Position numbers and translations under genes: made by a program. From Lantana camara (taxonomy: Eukaryota; Streptophyta; Magnoliopsida; Lamiales; Verbenaceae), in the NCBI GenBank assembly GCA_037501455.1, contig CM074855.1, positions 28,919,501 through 28,983,500 of the forward strand: DNA of 64,000 nucleotides. Reading direction: 5' to 3'. The notes below the pieces were generated by a model. That model was not told where the DNA came from and did no database searches. It saw only the letters and a program-made list of their open reading frames with translations. Of the stretch, positions 1 through 11,964 are shown in pieces (the first letter of the stretch is position 1; each line of letters begins with the position of its first letter).

Positions 1-230
1 CAATACTTCGCCCTTAAGAGCAAGAATAAATATCTCCAAATTGAATTTATTATTATTTATATCAAATATGACATATCAAATAGGATCCAAACCATGAATT
101 AAAATTTAGGACTATTATTTTTCCGCAGGATCAACTATAACTTAAAATATGACTGCCATTAATTTATTTATCAAATAAATATTATTTGTTAAATTATGAT
201 GAAATTGAATTAAATGAAACTCAAATTTCA

Positions 231-348
231 GCCGACAGGGATTGGTTCAAGTGGTTCGAGGGTTGTTTCTCGAAGGTAAGGTCCCGAGTTCAAACCTCTC
301 TGGCTACTTGGGTGTGCGTGTGTTTAAAAAAAAAAAAAAAAAAAAAAA
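231..348 (+). mobile_element. tRNA-derived SINE with poly-A tail and 12-bp target duplication
   Basis: A 118-bp insert starts at GCCGACAGGG and ends in about 24 A residues (325-348). It is bracketed by the direct repeat ACTCAAATTTCA (219-230 and 349-360), a typical target-primed duplication. Inside are an RNA polymerase III A-box-like TGGTTCAAGTGG (243-254) and a B-box-like GAGTTCAAACCTC (286-298), in tRNA-like spacing. It is short for a plant SINE, so it may be a minimal family or 3' truncated. It sits about 120 bp upstream of the kinesin start codon. The ORF running through it has no protein character. The structure is seen directly; the SINE family is not identified. Confidence 0.85.
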
Positions 349-472
349 ACTCAAATTTCAATTTTGAATTTGACATTCCCAAGCCCGCCACATGTGTTCC
401 TTGCCATTTGAAGTTCACCTCTGCACAATTTCAAATTCAGAAGACATAAACGGCTCTCTGTAATCGTCACAA

Positions 473-3400
473 ATGGAGACGAAATCTCCTCCGCCGTGTC
501 CCGGCACCGTCACCGTCCGCCGCAACCCTCATCGGAAAGCACGCGCGACGCCGTCGTCAGCGGTTCCCCTCAGTAGACCTCTCTGTTCGCCATCGCTTTC
601 CCGTGACATTTTCTCCGATGGGGTTGGCCAAAACCCTAGCAATGCCGAGATTGAGACCGAACCTTCGAGTAGAACTCCGTCCGAGAATTTGAAAGTGTAT
701 TTGAGAATCCGTCCCCTGACAGTTCAGAGGAACTGCAAAAATGTAGCAGAATCGAAGAACGCTTGGCCCAAAAACCCGAAAATCAAGAGCAACGCGAGAT
801 CGAAGACAAAGAAGAGCAGTGAGATTTGTGTGCAAGTGAACGAGGATTTGCGTTCAGTAACGGTTTTAACTCCTCAATCATTGCAAGAAACGAAGAGGAT
901 AAAGTCGGAGGTGTATGGAGGATTTTCACATGTGTTTGCTTCTGAAGCTTCTCAGGTTAGCTCGATAGCTATATCAAATTTATTGTTTAGATACATTGAA
1001 CCATCTGGAGTTGATATTTTCTTTGTTGTATAGAGTGATGTGTATGAGGAAATGGTGAAGCCCTTAATCGAAGATTTTCTCAAGATGAAAAGTGGAATGT
1101 TAGCTGCGATGGGGCCTAGTGGATCGGGGAAGACACACACGGTTTTTGGGTCTGCTAGGGAACCTGGCATGGTACCTCTCGCTCTTCGTCGCATTTTCAG
1201 TGAAAATGAAAGCAGTTCAACTCAATTGTCAAGGTAAAAATTTTCATTGAGAACTGCTTCAGCGACACACAAAACAAGATTGTTGTTTGTTTTTTTGCCT
1301 GAAAAAGCTTATGCTTTACTTGTCTTTTTATACCTATACTTGGCTCACATTGAAGCCAGTCCAACATGTTCTTGTTGGGTTTTAACAAACACTTTAAAGG
1401 CATGCTTAATAATCTTTTAACTATTATTTGGACAGGGTCTTCTATCTGTCAATGTTTGAAATCTCTTCAGAGAGAGGTAAGACAGAGAGAATGGTTGATT
1501 TACTGCATGATGGAGGTGACATAGGCATGCAAAATTCAGTCGTCAAGGGACTTCAAGAGGTTTCAAGATATACATTTTTATAGAAATTTTAATTTTGACA
1601 TGAATATGTTATTTAGTGTCTACGAGTTATATTTGCTTCTCTAGAAATGGACGACTGCAACATTGACTGTGTTATGTGATCACTCTGCATGGTTTTAATA
1701 GGCTGTGGTCTGTGATGCTCAGCAAGCTGAGTCCGCTATTGCACGTGGAATGCTGAAACGTGCGACAGCTATGACAAATTCAAATAGCCAGTCGAGGTTT
1801 GTGTTCAGCCTTACAATTTTCTAGCTCTTGGGAAGGTTATGCAAGCCAAGTGAAGCAAGGCTACTGTCTTATGATGTGGTACTTGGTACAGATAATTGTT
1901 CATTTTGTTCCCCTACTAATATACTCATAGTTTGCTGAACGAACTTGTAGACTTCAACATAATTGATTGTTTTGGGTTCTCTGATTGTTATAGCTGTTTG
2001 CCGCTATCAATTTTGTGGTTAGCATTGCAATGAAAGTGCTGGAATCAAGTTAACACTATCTTAATGTCTATCGAGTCTGGACAGTTAACTCAATGTGAAT
2101 TTATGTTTCTTTTATGTTGTGGTTATGAAATATTGGTATTTTCTGAACCCCACATGTTACAGTGGGGATTTCTATGAATCTCGAGAGATAATTTTCTGGA
2201 TCTTGTTATCTTATGATATCCATAGAACAAATGATAACTGTATCGATAACTTCACCTATGTTATGTTTAGGAGTAGGAAATGTGAACTGAAGTGAACCAC
2301 GCCTATTGGCCTGAGCGTCGTAGTTATACCTTGGTTTAGCTTGTGCTATGCTAGTCTCTCATGACATTTCTTTATTGTCTATTTCTAATTGTACATGTAT
2401 GTATAAGGATCTTCATTTTGGTACGGTGGTGGTCTATATTTACTTTTTGACATATTCGTGTAGCCGGTCACAATGCATCATTAATATCCGGTGTGATTCT
2501 GAGAGAGGTGATAAAGAAGTTGATGGTAAAACTAGTAGCAGTATGTTGACAATTGTGGACCTTGCTGGAGCGGAGAGAGAAAAGAAGACTGGAAATCAGG
2601 TATAGTTCCAATCATTTAAAATCAGTCGAATGATGCCTCTTGGTATGAAGGCATGTGACTGGAAGATGTGACCATAAATTTCATTCAAGCGTTTACATCT
2701 ATAAATCTTCTGAAAATTGCTTGTCTTAATTAAATTTTGTAAGATTCACACCTTAGAGCTAGCTGTCATAGAACTTTTTATCTACAAAAGGATTTATAAT
2801 ATGGAGAACCCATTTTTCTCTGTACAATAGATTATTGTACTTATCTTGATATTGATTGAGACTTGATTAGACAACGATTCAAGATATAATTTCACCAGCA
2901 AGTTCAGGGTTTAGTTCAGTGTCAGATCAATTACTTTTCTGCTTCATCAGCAGATAGCGACATATCGTAACCTATAGAGTATACTTCCATATGTTTGTCT
3001 TTAGAATATCGAACCTTACACTATGGAGTTAAACATACAAAGCTTAGAGGGCTGACAATCTACATGACCTTTGGAGTTGTTATTATCATGAGGAAAGTAC
3101 AGTTAAAAATGTTGAATATTATGACCATTTGCTTCGAATAGCTTGTATTTCAATCTACGGAAACTTGCTCTACATCCGGATATAGGCAAGCACAATTGAA
3201 TTTCTTTAACATATATTTTACTGAATTTTACTTGAGGATCATTTTCCCAGAAGCACTAGACTAGCATGTTCTGAGGTATTACATTCATTGTCACAGATAT
3301 TTTAAAATAACTGCATTTGGAGAAGTTGGGACCTAGCACGAATAAGTGATATCCTTATGTATATGCTTATAAAACTCTTAGAAATTATATCTGCAATAGT

Positions 3401-6400
3401 GTACACTGTACTGTACTGTACTTCAAAACTTGTTCAACTAATGTTATTACTTCCGTGTAATGGACTTGATGTTGTTATCTAACAGGGGTCTAGATTGCTT
3501 GAGAGCAATTTCATCAACAATACATCGATGGTACTTGGTTTGTGCTTGAGGGTAAGAAAGACATGTTTCTTTTATCTACTCCCTTGGCACCTAGCATGAA
3601 GCATGAAAATATTCCATGTTCTCGAAAAAGAAAGAGCCTTCTGTAGTTACTCAGTTTCATTGTCATTGTCAGTCGCTGTTGGAGCACCAGAAGAGTCGGA
3701 GTAAGCCACTGCAGAAGCACTACCAAAACTCCTTGGTAATCTGAGTTGCTAACACTGACTGTGTTTTTACTTGCTAATTTTTTAGCATTGATCCTGCGAG
3801 ACAAATGAGCATCTATATTTTATTATTTTGATCAGTTGACCAGATATATGCGAGATTATTTGGAAGGCAAGAAGAGGATGATGTTGGTGAGCTTTATGCT
3901 ATTTTGTGGGGCTATGCAGAAATTATGCTGTCCTATTAATCTTTGCTTTTTGTTTCATTGCTGTCAAATATTAACATTTTAAAACTTGCAGGTTTTAACA
4001 GTCAGACCTGGAATAGAAGATTATCATGACACATCCTTTCTGTTGAGGCAGGCTTCACCATTTACGAAAATTAAGTAAGGATCTCTGCAAGAACATTACC
4101 TTGTAGCCAATTGGACCCTTCTCAAGAAAGTGTGTTCTAATTTGGGCACTAAATGTAGGTTTAAACCCATGGAAGAGCCAGTAAACCTTACTTGCAACAA
4201 GAGACCCAACCAAGCATTGCCTCGAGCAGAACAACTTAAGAAAATGAAGTTCAACAATAGTGATTCCTCTTTGGTATACCATTTAGAGTATTTTAATACT
4301 GATTCAGCAATTTAATAATGGTTTAATATTACTTTATGATATTATTTCAATGTATCATAACCTTTCTGGATGTTCTTCTTTACCTGATTTGATTTATTTC
4401 CCGTTTTCTTTCAGATTGATGAAGAAGAGAGTGACAGAGGTCTCCAACCTCAGATGAGCAAAGGTTGATTAAATATATATGCTTGGTTAACAGTAACTAC
4501 TTTTGTTTACTTTGTTTTGCATTCCATGGTGCTATACCTGATCTTATTATTATTATTATTATTATATTTTTGTTCTAGCCATACCTGATCTTATGTCTTA
4601 TCCCCCATGTGGTATTTATTTTGTGGACAGAAATTGCTAGGAAATCTGTCAAAGCTTGCCTCAGTGAGAAAATTCAGGCCATCACTGATAAGAACTTAAA
4701 TGAGATTTCTAATCCATCTGATAAGTTTTTCGGATTAGGAACTCAAGAAAAGTCATCCACGAAGAACGATTACAGTAATGATGATGGTGAAAAGGATCGG
4801 CGGCACCAAATCTTGCAAGGACTTTCAAAAGCGATGTGGACTGTTTTAAAACAGTACAAGGAAAAGCTAGAGGTAATAGTGATTGCCATGGAAACAAAAG
4901 TAATATGATCTTTTAGTATGTTCAGGTAATGATTCATTCCTCACACATTATTTAGACACCTTTTAACATTAATTTTTTATTCTATTAATCAACAGAAGTT
5001 AGAAACTGAAAATTGCCATCTCAAGGACAGCTTAACCAATGAAAAGTCCAGAAGGTTGGACCTTGAGAATGAATGTATAAGTCGGAACATGAGGCTCATT
5101 GATCTGGAAAATGAGCTAAATGAGTTCAAGTCTCAATGTACATGTCTCAGAAGTACTTCATCAGACATGCTTCCTGGTTCCTCAGATAATGCTAGTTACA
5201 GCCTGTCACAATTTCAAGTGACTGAATTGCAGGAGGTATCTGTTTGTAACTATTCAGTATCTAACATCTAGGTTGTTTCTATATTTGTAATTCCTAGATT
5301 TTATTTTCTTAAAATTAATGTTAGGATCACAATAGAAAACCCAGTTTACTATATGATCTCTAAGTATTCATTTTGTTCTTTACATTGTTTTGATGGATGG
5401 CTTACTGGTTTCCCTGAGTGCTTGAATAATCACCAGTGATTTATATCCTTCTTAGATCTACTATATTTCACTGAACTGCAGAATTTATATTTTATGGAAC
5501 AGCATTCGAAACATCTGTTTATAATTCCTTTGTCAGTGTTTCAAGATATGCATGTTATATATGTTCCCTTTTTTGTGGTGCTCTTGTTGCCTTCTCCACT
5601 GCTGATAGTTCGACCCGGTCAACTGGATATGACATTGGATCAGATGAGTTCATAGAAACCGGGTCAACTGCTGGTGTTACTACCATTGCAGAACCGCAGT
5701 CTGTCGCTTTTGACCACTCGGCCACTCTCCCCTTCCCCGGCCGAGGCCCCCCTCAATGGGTTCTAATTCGTTGAAGGGGGGCGGCGCTAGGTCAGAGTCA
5801 GAAAAGCGATCCAAATTCTCCCCAAGTAGGATTTGAACCTACGACCAATCAGTTCCATATCTGTAATTATGGGTTTATATGTTTAGTTATTTATAGTAGG
5901 ATACATTAGGATTGTACATGTTTAAGGGAATAGGCGTACCTTTTAATGTAGAAATACATTTACACAACATACGAACTTCTTGTTCATAATTTATTCCTTG
6001 GTAGCCGAGCCCCTCACCCCTGCTAGCTGCCACTGTCTCCAGCAAGTTAACACCCAACCAGTCTATGTCGAGGAGTGTTCTTCACTCTTACAAATTTTGC
6101 CTTCTCTATCAAACAATTTTTTCTACTGTTATTGTCTCGAGGTTGCCCCCATTGTTTGCGATCGGTCCCACTTGTTTTGAGAGGTTTTCAACTGCCCAAA
6201 ACCTCTCTGTTGTTCACAAGACGCTAATGGTCTCACCATTCTTAATTAACTGATCATCTGATTTTTCACTTAATTTCTGTCCAGGTGAATTCAGATGTTT
6301 CATCTTATTCATTGAACAAGTTGGAGCAAACTAAAAAAGAGAACAAAACTGATCCCTTGGTAAGCCATTCACATTTGTTAGATGGAGTGTCTACTTTTCA

Positions 6401-9400
6401 TACTTGCACTTATATTTCTTTTTCATTTATTAACCATCATGGCTTATTCAGCAGCAACTTGAAGATCTCTTGCACAATAGTGATGATGCTGGAGATGCAA
6501 TGGGCTTTAAAGATAAAGGCGTAGAGAATGTGTGCTCCATAAGTGAACAAGTTTGGACAAATACTGATGATGCTCAGGACTCGGTTTGCTATGAAGATAT
6601 GAGCACAGTGGATATTTCCTGCGGAAGTGAATCAACTACTCAGTTGATGAATTCTGAAAAAGACGATGTAAACGTTGTTGGAAATACGAAGAGTTTGCAA
6701 ATTCATAGTGAATGTATCACAAATGGATCATGTCCTGCTAGTTCTTTTGATTGTGGAATTGCTAAAAGTTTACAAGATTATGAACATCTAAGAGATGCTG
6801 AAGAAGAGCCAACTCAGCTGGAAAATAGGGCAACAGGTTTAATGCTATTTATGTTTATAGAGTTGAATCATGTCTCTCATTATTCTTTTGTTGGTAGTTT
6901 CTAGAGTAGTAATTTCATCTCCTTCAGTCATCCTGAGTCATAGGAACTTTCCAGATGGCACCTCATCATTGGTTGTGGACCAGATTGTTTCTGTTGCAGC
7001 TAATTTGCAAATTGCTCTAAACTCTTCTGAATCTCCTTTGAAAGATGAAATTTCTTTAAAAGACAAGCAACTCAACAACAGAGGAGGCAAGGTTAGTTTG
7101 AAGCCTTTAAAATTTATTGTTTTCCTTGTCCTATTTGAATATCGATGTCCTCGTTACAGATCTTGGAATTTCTCTTTCTTAATGTTTTATTTGGTTACTA
7201 GTCAAGCTTTTTAGCTCCTTTAGGCAGAAAAGTATGCCATAGAAATTGATATTAAAAAATTTGTGTAATTTTTACCATTTTATGTAACAGCTGATGCTCA
7301 GTCTTTTGCTTGCCAGTATGTGCATGGGGGGATCTTTTTGAGAATTTTCTACTCCTCTGTAATAGGAGAAAGTTATTTTTAAGGACATTATTTTAGGAGA
7401 AAACTAGGGGCAAAACCTAAAGGGATTAAAGCTAGTGGTCACCGTTATTTGCATCCAGTATTCCTTGTAGTAGGTGTAGTGGAAAGAACACACACATATG
7501 TACGTGTGCGCGTGTCTGTGGTGTGCGGGCATTCATATCCAACTGATTTCACCTGATGTTAGTTCTTTGTGCATGCTGATGCTAACCCTTTCTGAATATA
7601 TAACATCCAGCTAGTTTCTTAAATTTATATTAGCCTGGCTGTAGAAAAGAGTGTACTAGATATACTATAATTCTTTCAAACTGCTTAAATTTACCTTCTA
7701 TGGAAAGTATTCTGAACACTATGAATTATGCCTTTTCCTTCATTAATGTTTCTAAATATACACTAATGGAGTAATGGTCTCATCATTTTCTAATATCAAT
7801 TAATCATCCGACTTTCCTTCTCTGTAATTCCATTCAGGTGAATTCAGAAGTTTCATCGTATTCCTTGACCAAGTTGCAGCAAACTGAAAATGAGAATATT
7901 GATGCCTTAGTAAGCCATTTGCATTTGTTAGATTGAGTGCCACTTTATATAGCTACAATTACATATTGAAAAGTCATTCACTATTGGTCACGGCTTATCC
8001 ACAGAAACTTGAAGATCTCTTACAAAGTAGTGATGATGCTGACATTGCAAAGGGATTTAAAGATAGTGGTGAAGTTGATGTGTGCACCACAAGTAACAAA
8101 TTTCCATCAAGTTCTAATAATGCAGAAAACTTGATTCGATATGAAGGTATGGACACAGGGGTTATGTCTTGCAGAAGTGAAGCAACTACTCAGTTGACAA
8201 ATTCTGAAAAGGATGACGTAAACATTGTGGGAAATGTGAAGGATTCAAAAACAAATAGACAATGTGTATCAAATGGATCCAGTCCAGCTAAAGAAGATTC
8301 TGAAGATCAAAGAGATGCTAAAGAAGAAGAGCCAACTCAGCTCGAAAATGATGCAACAGGTTTATTGCTAAAGGGTGTCTATATATACATACATAGAATA
8401 GCTCCAAGTGCTTATGCTTTTATTTATTTTATCAGGGAGAACTCTTCTGCTTTAACTACATCCGTGTAGAAACACAAAAATGCAGTTGGTTTTTGCCATA
8501 CTTCTTTACCTAACTTTCTGATTTCAATCATGTTTCTCAGCATTCTTCAGCTAGTTTGTTACATACAATGTTCCCAATTTATATTTGGTAGTTTCTTTAA
8601 TGTCCCTTGCATCTCCACCCCTCACCCAAGTCATATCGATTTTCCAGATTTCAGCTTATCATTGGTCGAGGATCGGATAGTATCAGTTGCAGCAAATTTG
8701 CAAACAATTGTTAACTCTTCTGAATCTTCTTTGACTAAAGATATTTTTTCTCCTTTGGATGATGAACAACTCAACAACAAAGAGGGCAAGGTTAGTTTAT
8801 TGCTTTTATAGCTTATTGTATTCTTTGTCCTACATAAATCTGCTTGAATATCTATCTTCCTGCTGCTAATCTTGGTGTGAAATTTTTAGTCAGTTACTAG
8901 TCAGGCTGCGTAGCTCCTTTACTATAAAAGAATGACTTAGGAATTAATATTCTTGATTTTATGTCTTTTTCCATGTGACAGCCAATGCTTAGCCTTTGCT
9001 TGCCAGTATGTGCATGGGGGATATTTTCGAGAATTTTCTTCTCCTCCATTAGTCAACGGAAAGGTGTAATAATTATGACACAACTATATCCGTTTTACTC
9101 TATGAACAATTCAAACACATTAACTATGCTGTGACTGTTCATTCATGAAGGGTTACTCATTAAGGCATCTGCTTTAAGGAGAAAACTTGGCTGGGGATGG
9201 GGGATTTGCATTATGATATTCCTTCCAATTGGTATAGTGGAAGGAATTGATTGACACCTGATGTTGTATATCTATGCACGTAGTGATACAACGATTACTA
9301 GACCCTTTTTCATATTTTGGGATTCTTATGTGGATTTTCATTCTGGAAAATAGTTAATACTTGTACTTATTGTAGGAGCCACTCGGTGAAGTTGTCACTA

Positions 9401-9576
9401 GGGAGCCCCTCAGTGAAGTTGTTGCTATTCTGCCTAAGGAAGGATTGGATGCCAAAAACGTGCCTAGATTTGTCCCCAAGCTACCTCCTTGCAACAATTT
9501 CCAGCATAGAGATAAACCAAAAAGGTTGTGATGATCGATTCATTTGATCTTTTCTGTATCAATAAATCCCTATCTT

Positions 9577-9607
<31 letters not shown>

Positions 9608-9970
9608 CCCCCTTGCTCTCCCCTCCCCCCACCCACCTCACACGCCAATTCTTTACTTATTATTAAGATTATCCATTTTATTCAGGAGACTACTCCCAGC
9701 TTCATCTGTACTGGTAAAGGATATCAGCTTATTGGACATCAAGAATGAAAACGACAACCCAAAGGTGAAATCTAACTCCACAGACATATCCCATAAAACA
9801 CAACAAAACAAAATAACTTTTTATTTGTTACTCATTATGAACCTGAACAGAAGATCTGTTGTTATTTCCAGAGAGGCAGGGGCGGGAAGAGAACGACTAC
9901 GGATGACAAGAAGAGAACACAAGGCAGCTTATCTCTTCTCAATTTGCTTACAAGTAGTAAACTTAAATGA
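473..9970 (+). CDS. Kinesin-like motor protein, KIN-6-like (22 exons)
   Basis: I join exons 473-955, 1034-1233, 1436-1559, 1702-1796, 2464-2599, 3486-3551, 3673-3735, 3836-3886, 3992-4074, 4159-4273, 4415-4463, 4631-4872, 4996-5235, 6285-6359, 6455-6836, 6955-7091, 7838-7909, 8005-8359, 8648-8790, 9376-9524, 9686-9764 and 9872-9970. All introns are GT-AG and phase is kept throughout, giving 3438 nt or 1145 aa. The motor domain spans about residues 72-434: LKVYLRIRPL, P-loop GPSGSGKT (188-195), switch I-like NSQSSRSQ (304 is Q where most kinesins have H), switch II DLAGAE (333-338), and a KIN-6-type end with LLESNFINNTSMVLGLCLR. Residues about 545-610 look coiled-coil. The tail is acidic/serine-rich and holds a duplicated three-exon module (650-847 and 848-1037); it ends basic (RGRGGKR). 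It should be a microtubule motor; cargo and cell-cycle role are unknown. No disabling change was seen. Family assignment to KIN-6 is from memory of the family, not a search. Confidence 0.88.
5698..5854 (-). other. Nuclear insertion of mitochondrial DNA (NUMT): truncated trnN-GUU and trnY-GUA
   Basis: Inside kinesin intron 13, positions 5818-5854 read on the minus strand are the 3' half of the plastid-type trnN-GUU, with T-arm GGTTCAAATCC and 3' stem TTGGGGAG, broken in the anticodon loop. After an 85-bp spacer, 5732 down to 5698 is the 5' half of mitochondrial trnY-GUA (GAGAGTGGCCGAGTGGTC), also broken at the anticodon loop. Plastid-derived trnN followed by native trnY is an arrangement known from angiosperm mitochondrial genomes, so a mitochondrial source fits better than a plastid one. 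Neither tRNA can be functional. tRNA identities are recognised from memory. Confidence 0.75.
6220..9275 (+). repeat. Tandem duplication of a three-exon block in the kinesin gene
   Basis: Exons 14-16 (6285-7091) and their flanking intron DNA are repeated as exons 17-19 (7838-8790). Both copies start GTGAATTCAG and contain CTTGAAGATCTCTT, GTTGCAGC(A/T)AATTTGCAAA and CAACTCAACAACA. Homology extends into introns: upstream AATGGTCTCA(C/T)CATT (about 6228 and 7776) and downstream TTGCTTGCCAGTATGTGCAT (7307 and 8997). The period is about 1.55 kb for the first two exons and 1.69 kb for the third. All exon boundaries and phases are preserved in both copies, so the duplication adds about 190 residues to the tail without breaking the frame. 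A (CT)n microsatellite lies nearby in intron 20 (about 9582-9607). Confidence 0.9.
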
Positions 9971-10301
9971 TGAGAAAATCTCCTTGTCTAATATATGTGT
10001 ACATGATGTTGTACAGGCATATGTGGGAATATCAGTTCATTGAAGTCAGTTTATAGGTGCATACAGATCGTTTTGTTACATAGAACACATTTCATGCAAA
10101 AGTTGTCTTAACTGAGCTTTTGCATTATCTGAAAAATGAAACAGAAAGTTGGATTGCCCTTTTCGTGATTGCATACGGATCGTTCACAAGAAATAGATGT
10201 GTCTAATGCCCTATTGCATCCGTTTCTTTCATGGGGAACAATGAGAATGCACTTTGTGCCGAAAGACGAAAACTTATTGATACTACTGATGATGTGTGCT
10301 C
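9971..10301. other. Intergenic space between convergent genes
   Basis: The 3' region of the kinesin gene faces the 3' end of the minus-strand F-box pseudogene. An alternative-frame minus reading here (10108-10380) is homologous to the F-box tail but out of frame. No clear terminator or other gene is visible. Confidence 0.5.
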
Positions 10302-11789
10302 CTATTTCACTTTCTCCATTGCAAAATTTTTGAGTGAAAGAAAGCTTGGGCTGTAAAGAATCCCTGTATATTCTGACCAACGCTTAGGCGGTTCCAATGT
10401 AGGCATCACTCTACCAGCTCTTCTCTTGCTGGAGTAATATAAAAGGTGCCCTCCATCCAAGCTAATCAAGATTTCACCATTGTTCAAAACATTCATGATT
10501 GTTGAACACATATTATATTCACCATCTAAATACCAGGTTGTGCTAATCACACATTCTTTTGTCCATGATCCGTCGACTCCATGTTCCTTCATGGACCAGA
10601 CAACTCTTTCATCAATATTTGTGTGGTCAATTAAATGTAGGTAGTCCCCTGAAGCAATTAGTTTCAATGTAAGGCTCCCCCAGGGCGTAGAAAATGTGCT
10701 AAACAGTTCTGTCTCGAGATCAAAACAAGAAATCCAACAACGACCATCAAAATCTTCTACCAACCAATGAAGATTTCCATTCAAGAATGTTCCATCGAAA
10801 TAAAGATATTTCAACCGGTGCCCACGGCCCACCAGGTGCAACGGGAATGGTCCTCCATAATCTTGTTCCAACTTCCAAGAGTGTAGACCTCACACATCAA
10901 AAAATCAAGTTCATCGTTACAAGTAATCCTGACCACTTATTTTGCTAACCCCAAATCCACAAAATTCAAAGGATGAAAAGATTCTCTCTTGTGTATGAGG
11001 AAGCTTAATTTCTCTCGAGTCTCGAGTGATCGAGTTGCAAATGTAAAAACGATAACAAGAAGAAGGTGGCGTTACCATGCGACAGAAAGACAAACCATCA
11101 ACAGAGCCCACTATTTTCATGTAAGCGTCCTTTCGGCGACCACTGAATTAATTCCCTGAGGCTGAATACGGTGATTGTCGAGTAGCTTTCGAAGTCAATT
11201 ACATGGTATAAGGATGGAGTGTGATGATCGAACTGGTCATATGACGAGAAAACTAGGCTAGGTTTTGATCTAGAGATGACACTTCACAAACTCGGGAGAG
11301 GTGATTAAGTTGAGCCATGACTTGCATACAGATTTGCAACTTGCGATGGCTTTAACAGGAAGCCTTGAAAGAATATCTATCATGATATCTGATGGTAGGT
11401 CTGCCAAACATGCTTCTTCTCTCATCTTCGTGTATTCCTGAAATACAAAGTGAATGAAATAACGTTTGAATTTTTTGGTGTAAATTTATGATATAACAAA
11501 AATTGAGTAAAAACTGATGCACATTCAATACGATATTATAATAGAGAAAATCGAGATTGTTATCAACTTATGGAATCGCTAAACAACACGTAGGAGATTT
11601 ATTCCAACCACAAGGATTTACATGAGTTATGAAATTATATTTTCAGTCTATAATAATTAAGCACAAAAATTTACATGAGTTAATTATGAAATTATACTTT
11701 CAACTTGATAGATATTCGTATGAAAAAATTTAAGCACATACCTGATATCTAACTCCAACTCTTTCCTCCATGTAAGGGTGAATGAATGC
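10302..11789 (-). pseudogene. F-box protein with F-box-associated domain, frameshifted relic
   Basis: Reading the minus strand, an exon at 11742-11789 (acceptor TTTTTGCAG, donor GTATGTG) splices in frame to an exon starting at 11437 that encodes an F-box: ADLPSDIMIDILSRLPVKAI, then CKSVCKSWLNLI. The frame stops soon after, at KCHL. Homology then resumes in other frames: RSKPSLVF (about 11270), KIVGSVDGLSFC with ICNSITR (10917-11120), NDELDFLMCEVYTLG (about 10880-10915), and a longer piece (10302-10871) with LHWLVED, CFDLETELFSTF and LYSPSFLSL. At least four frame changes are needed, so this cannot make a full protein. In life it would have been a substrate-recognition subunit of an SCF E3 ubiquitin ligase. 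The small upstream exon is unusual for this family and may belong to a fused neighbour. Remaining uncertainty: sequencing error at several sites, which is unlikely. Confidence 0.85.
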
Positions 11790-11964
11790 CTGCAAAAATA
11801 TAATTAGTAGTGTCTTGTTTTATTGAGATTGGTGGGAGTTTAATGTTAATTAGGAATATTGAAAATATTGATAATTAATTTGATAGAACTCTTATAGATC
11901 CGTCCCCAATGGTATTCCGTCCTTTTATGGATAATTAATAAAACACCCCTAATATACCATCAAA

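Noticed and set aside
186..449. ORF over the SINE
   Set aside because: It reads through the poly-A tail as polylysine and through the target duplication; it is not a gene.
5698..5854. Functional tRNA genes
   Set aside because: Both cloverleafs are missing half of their sequence.
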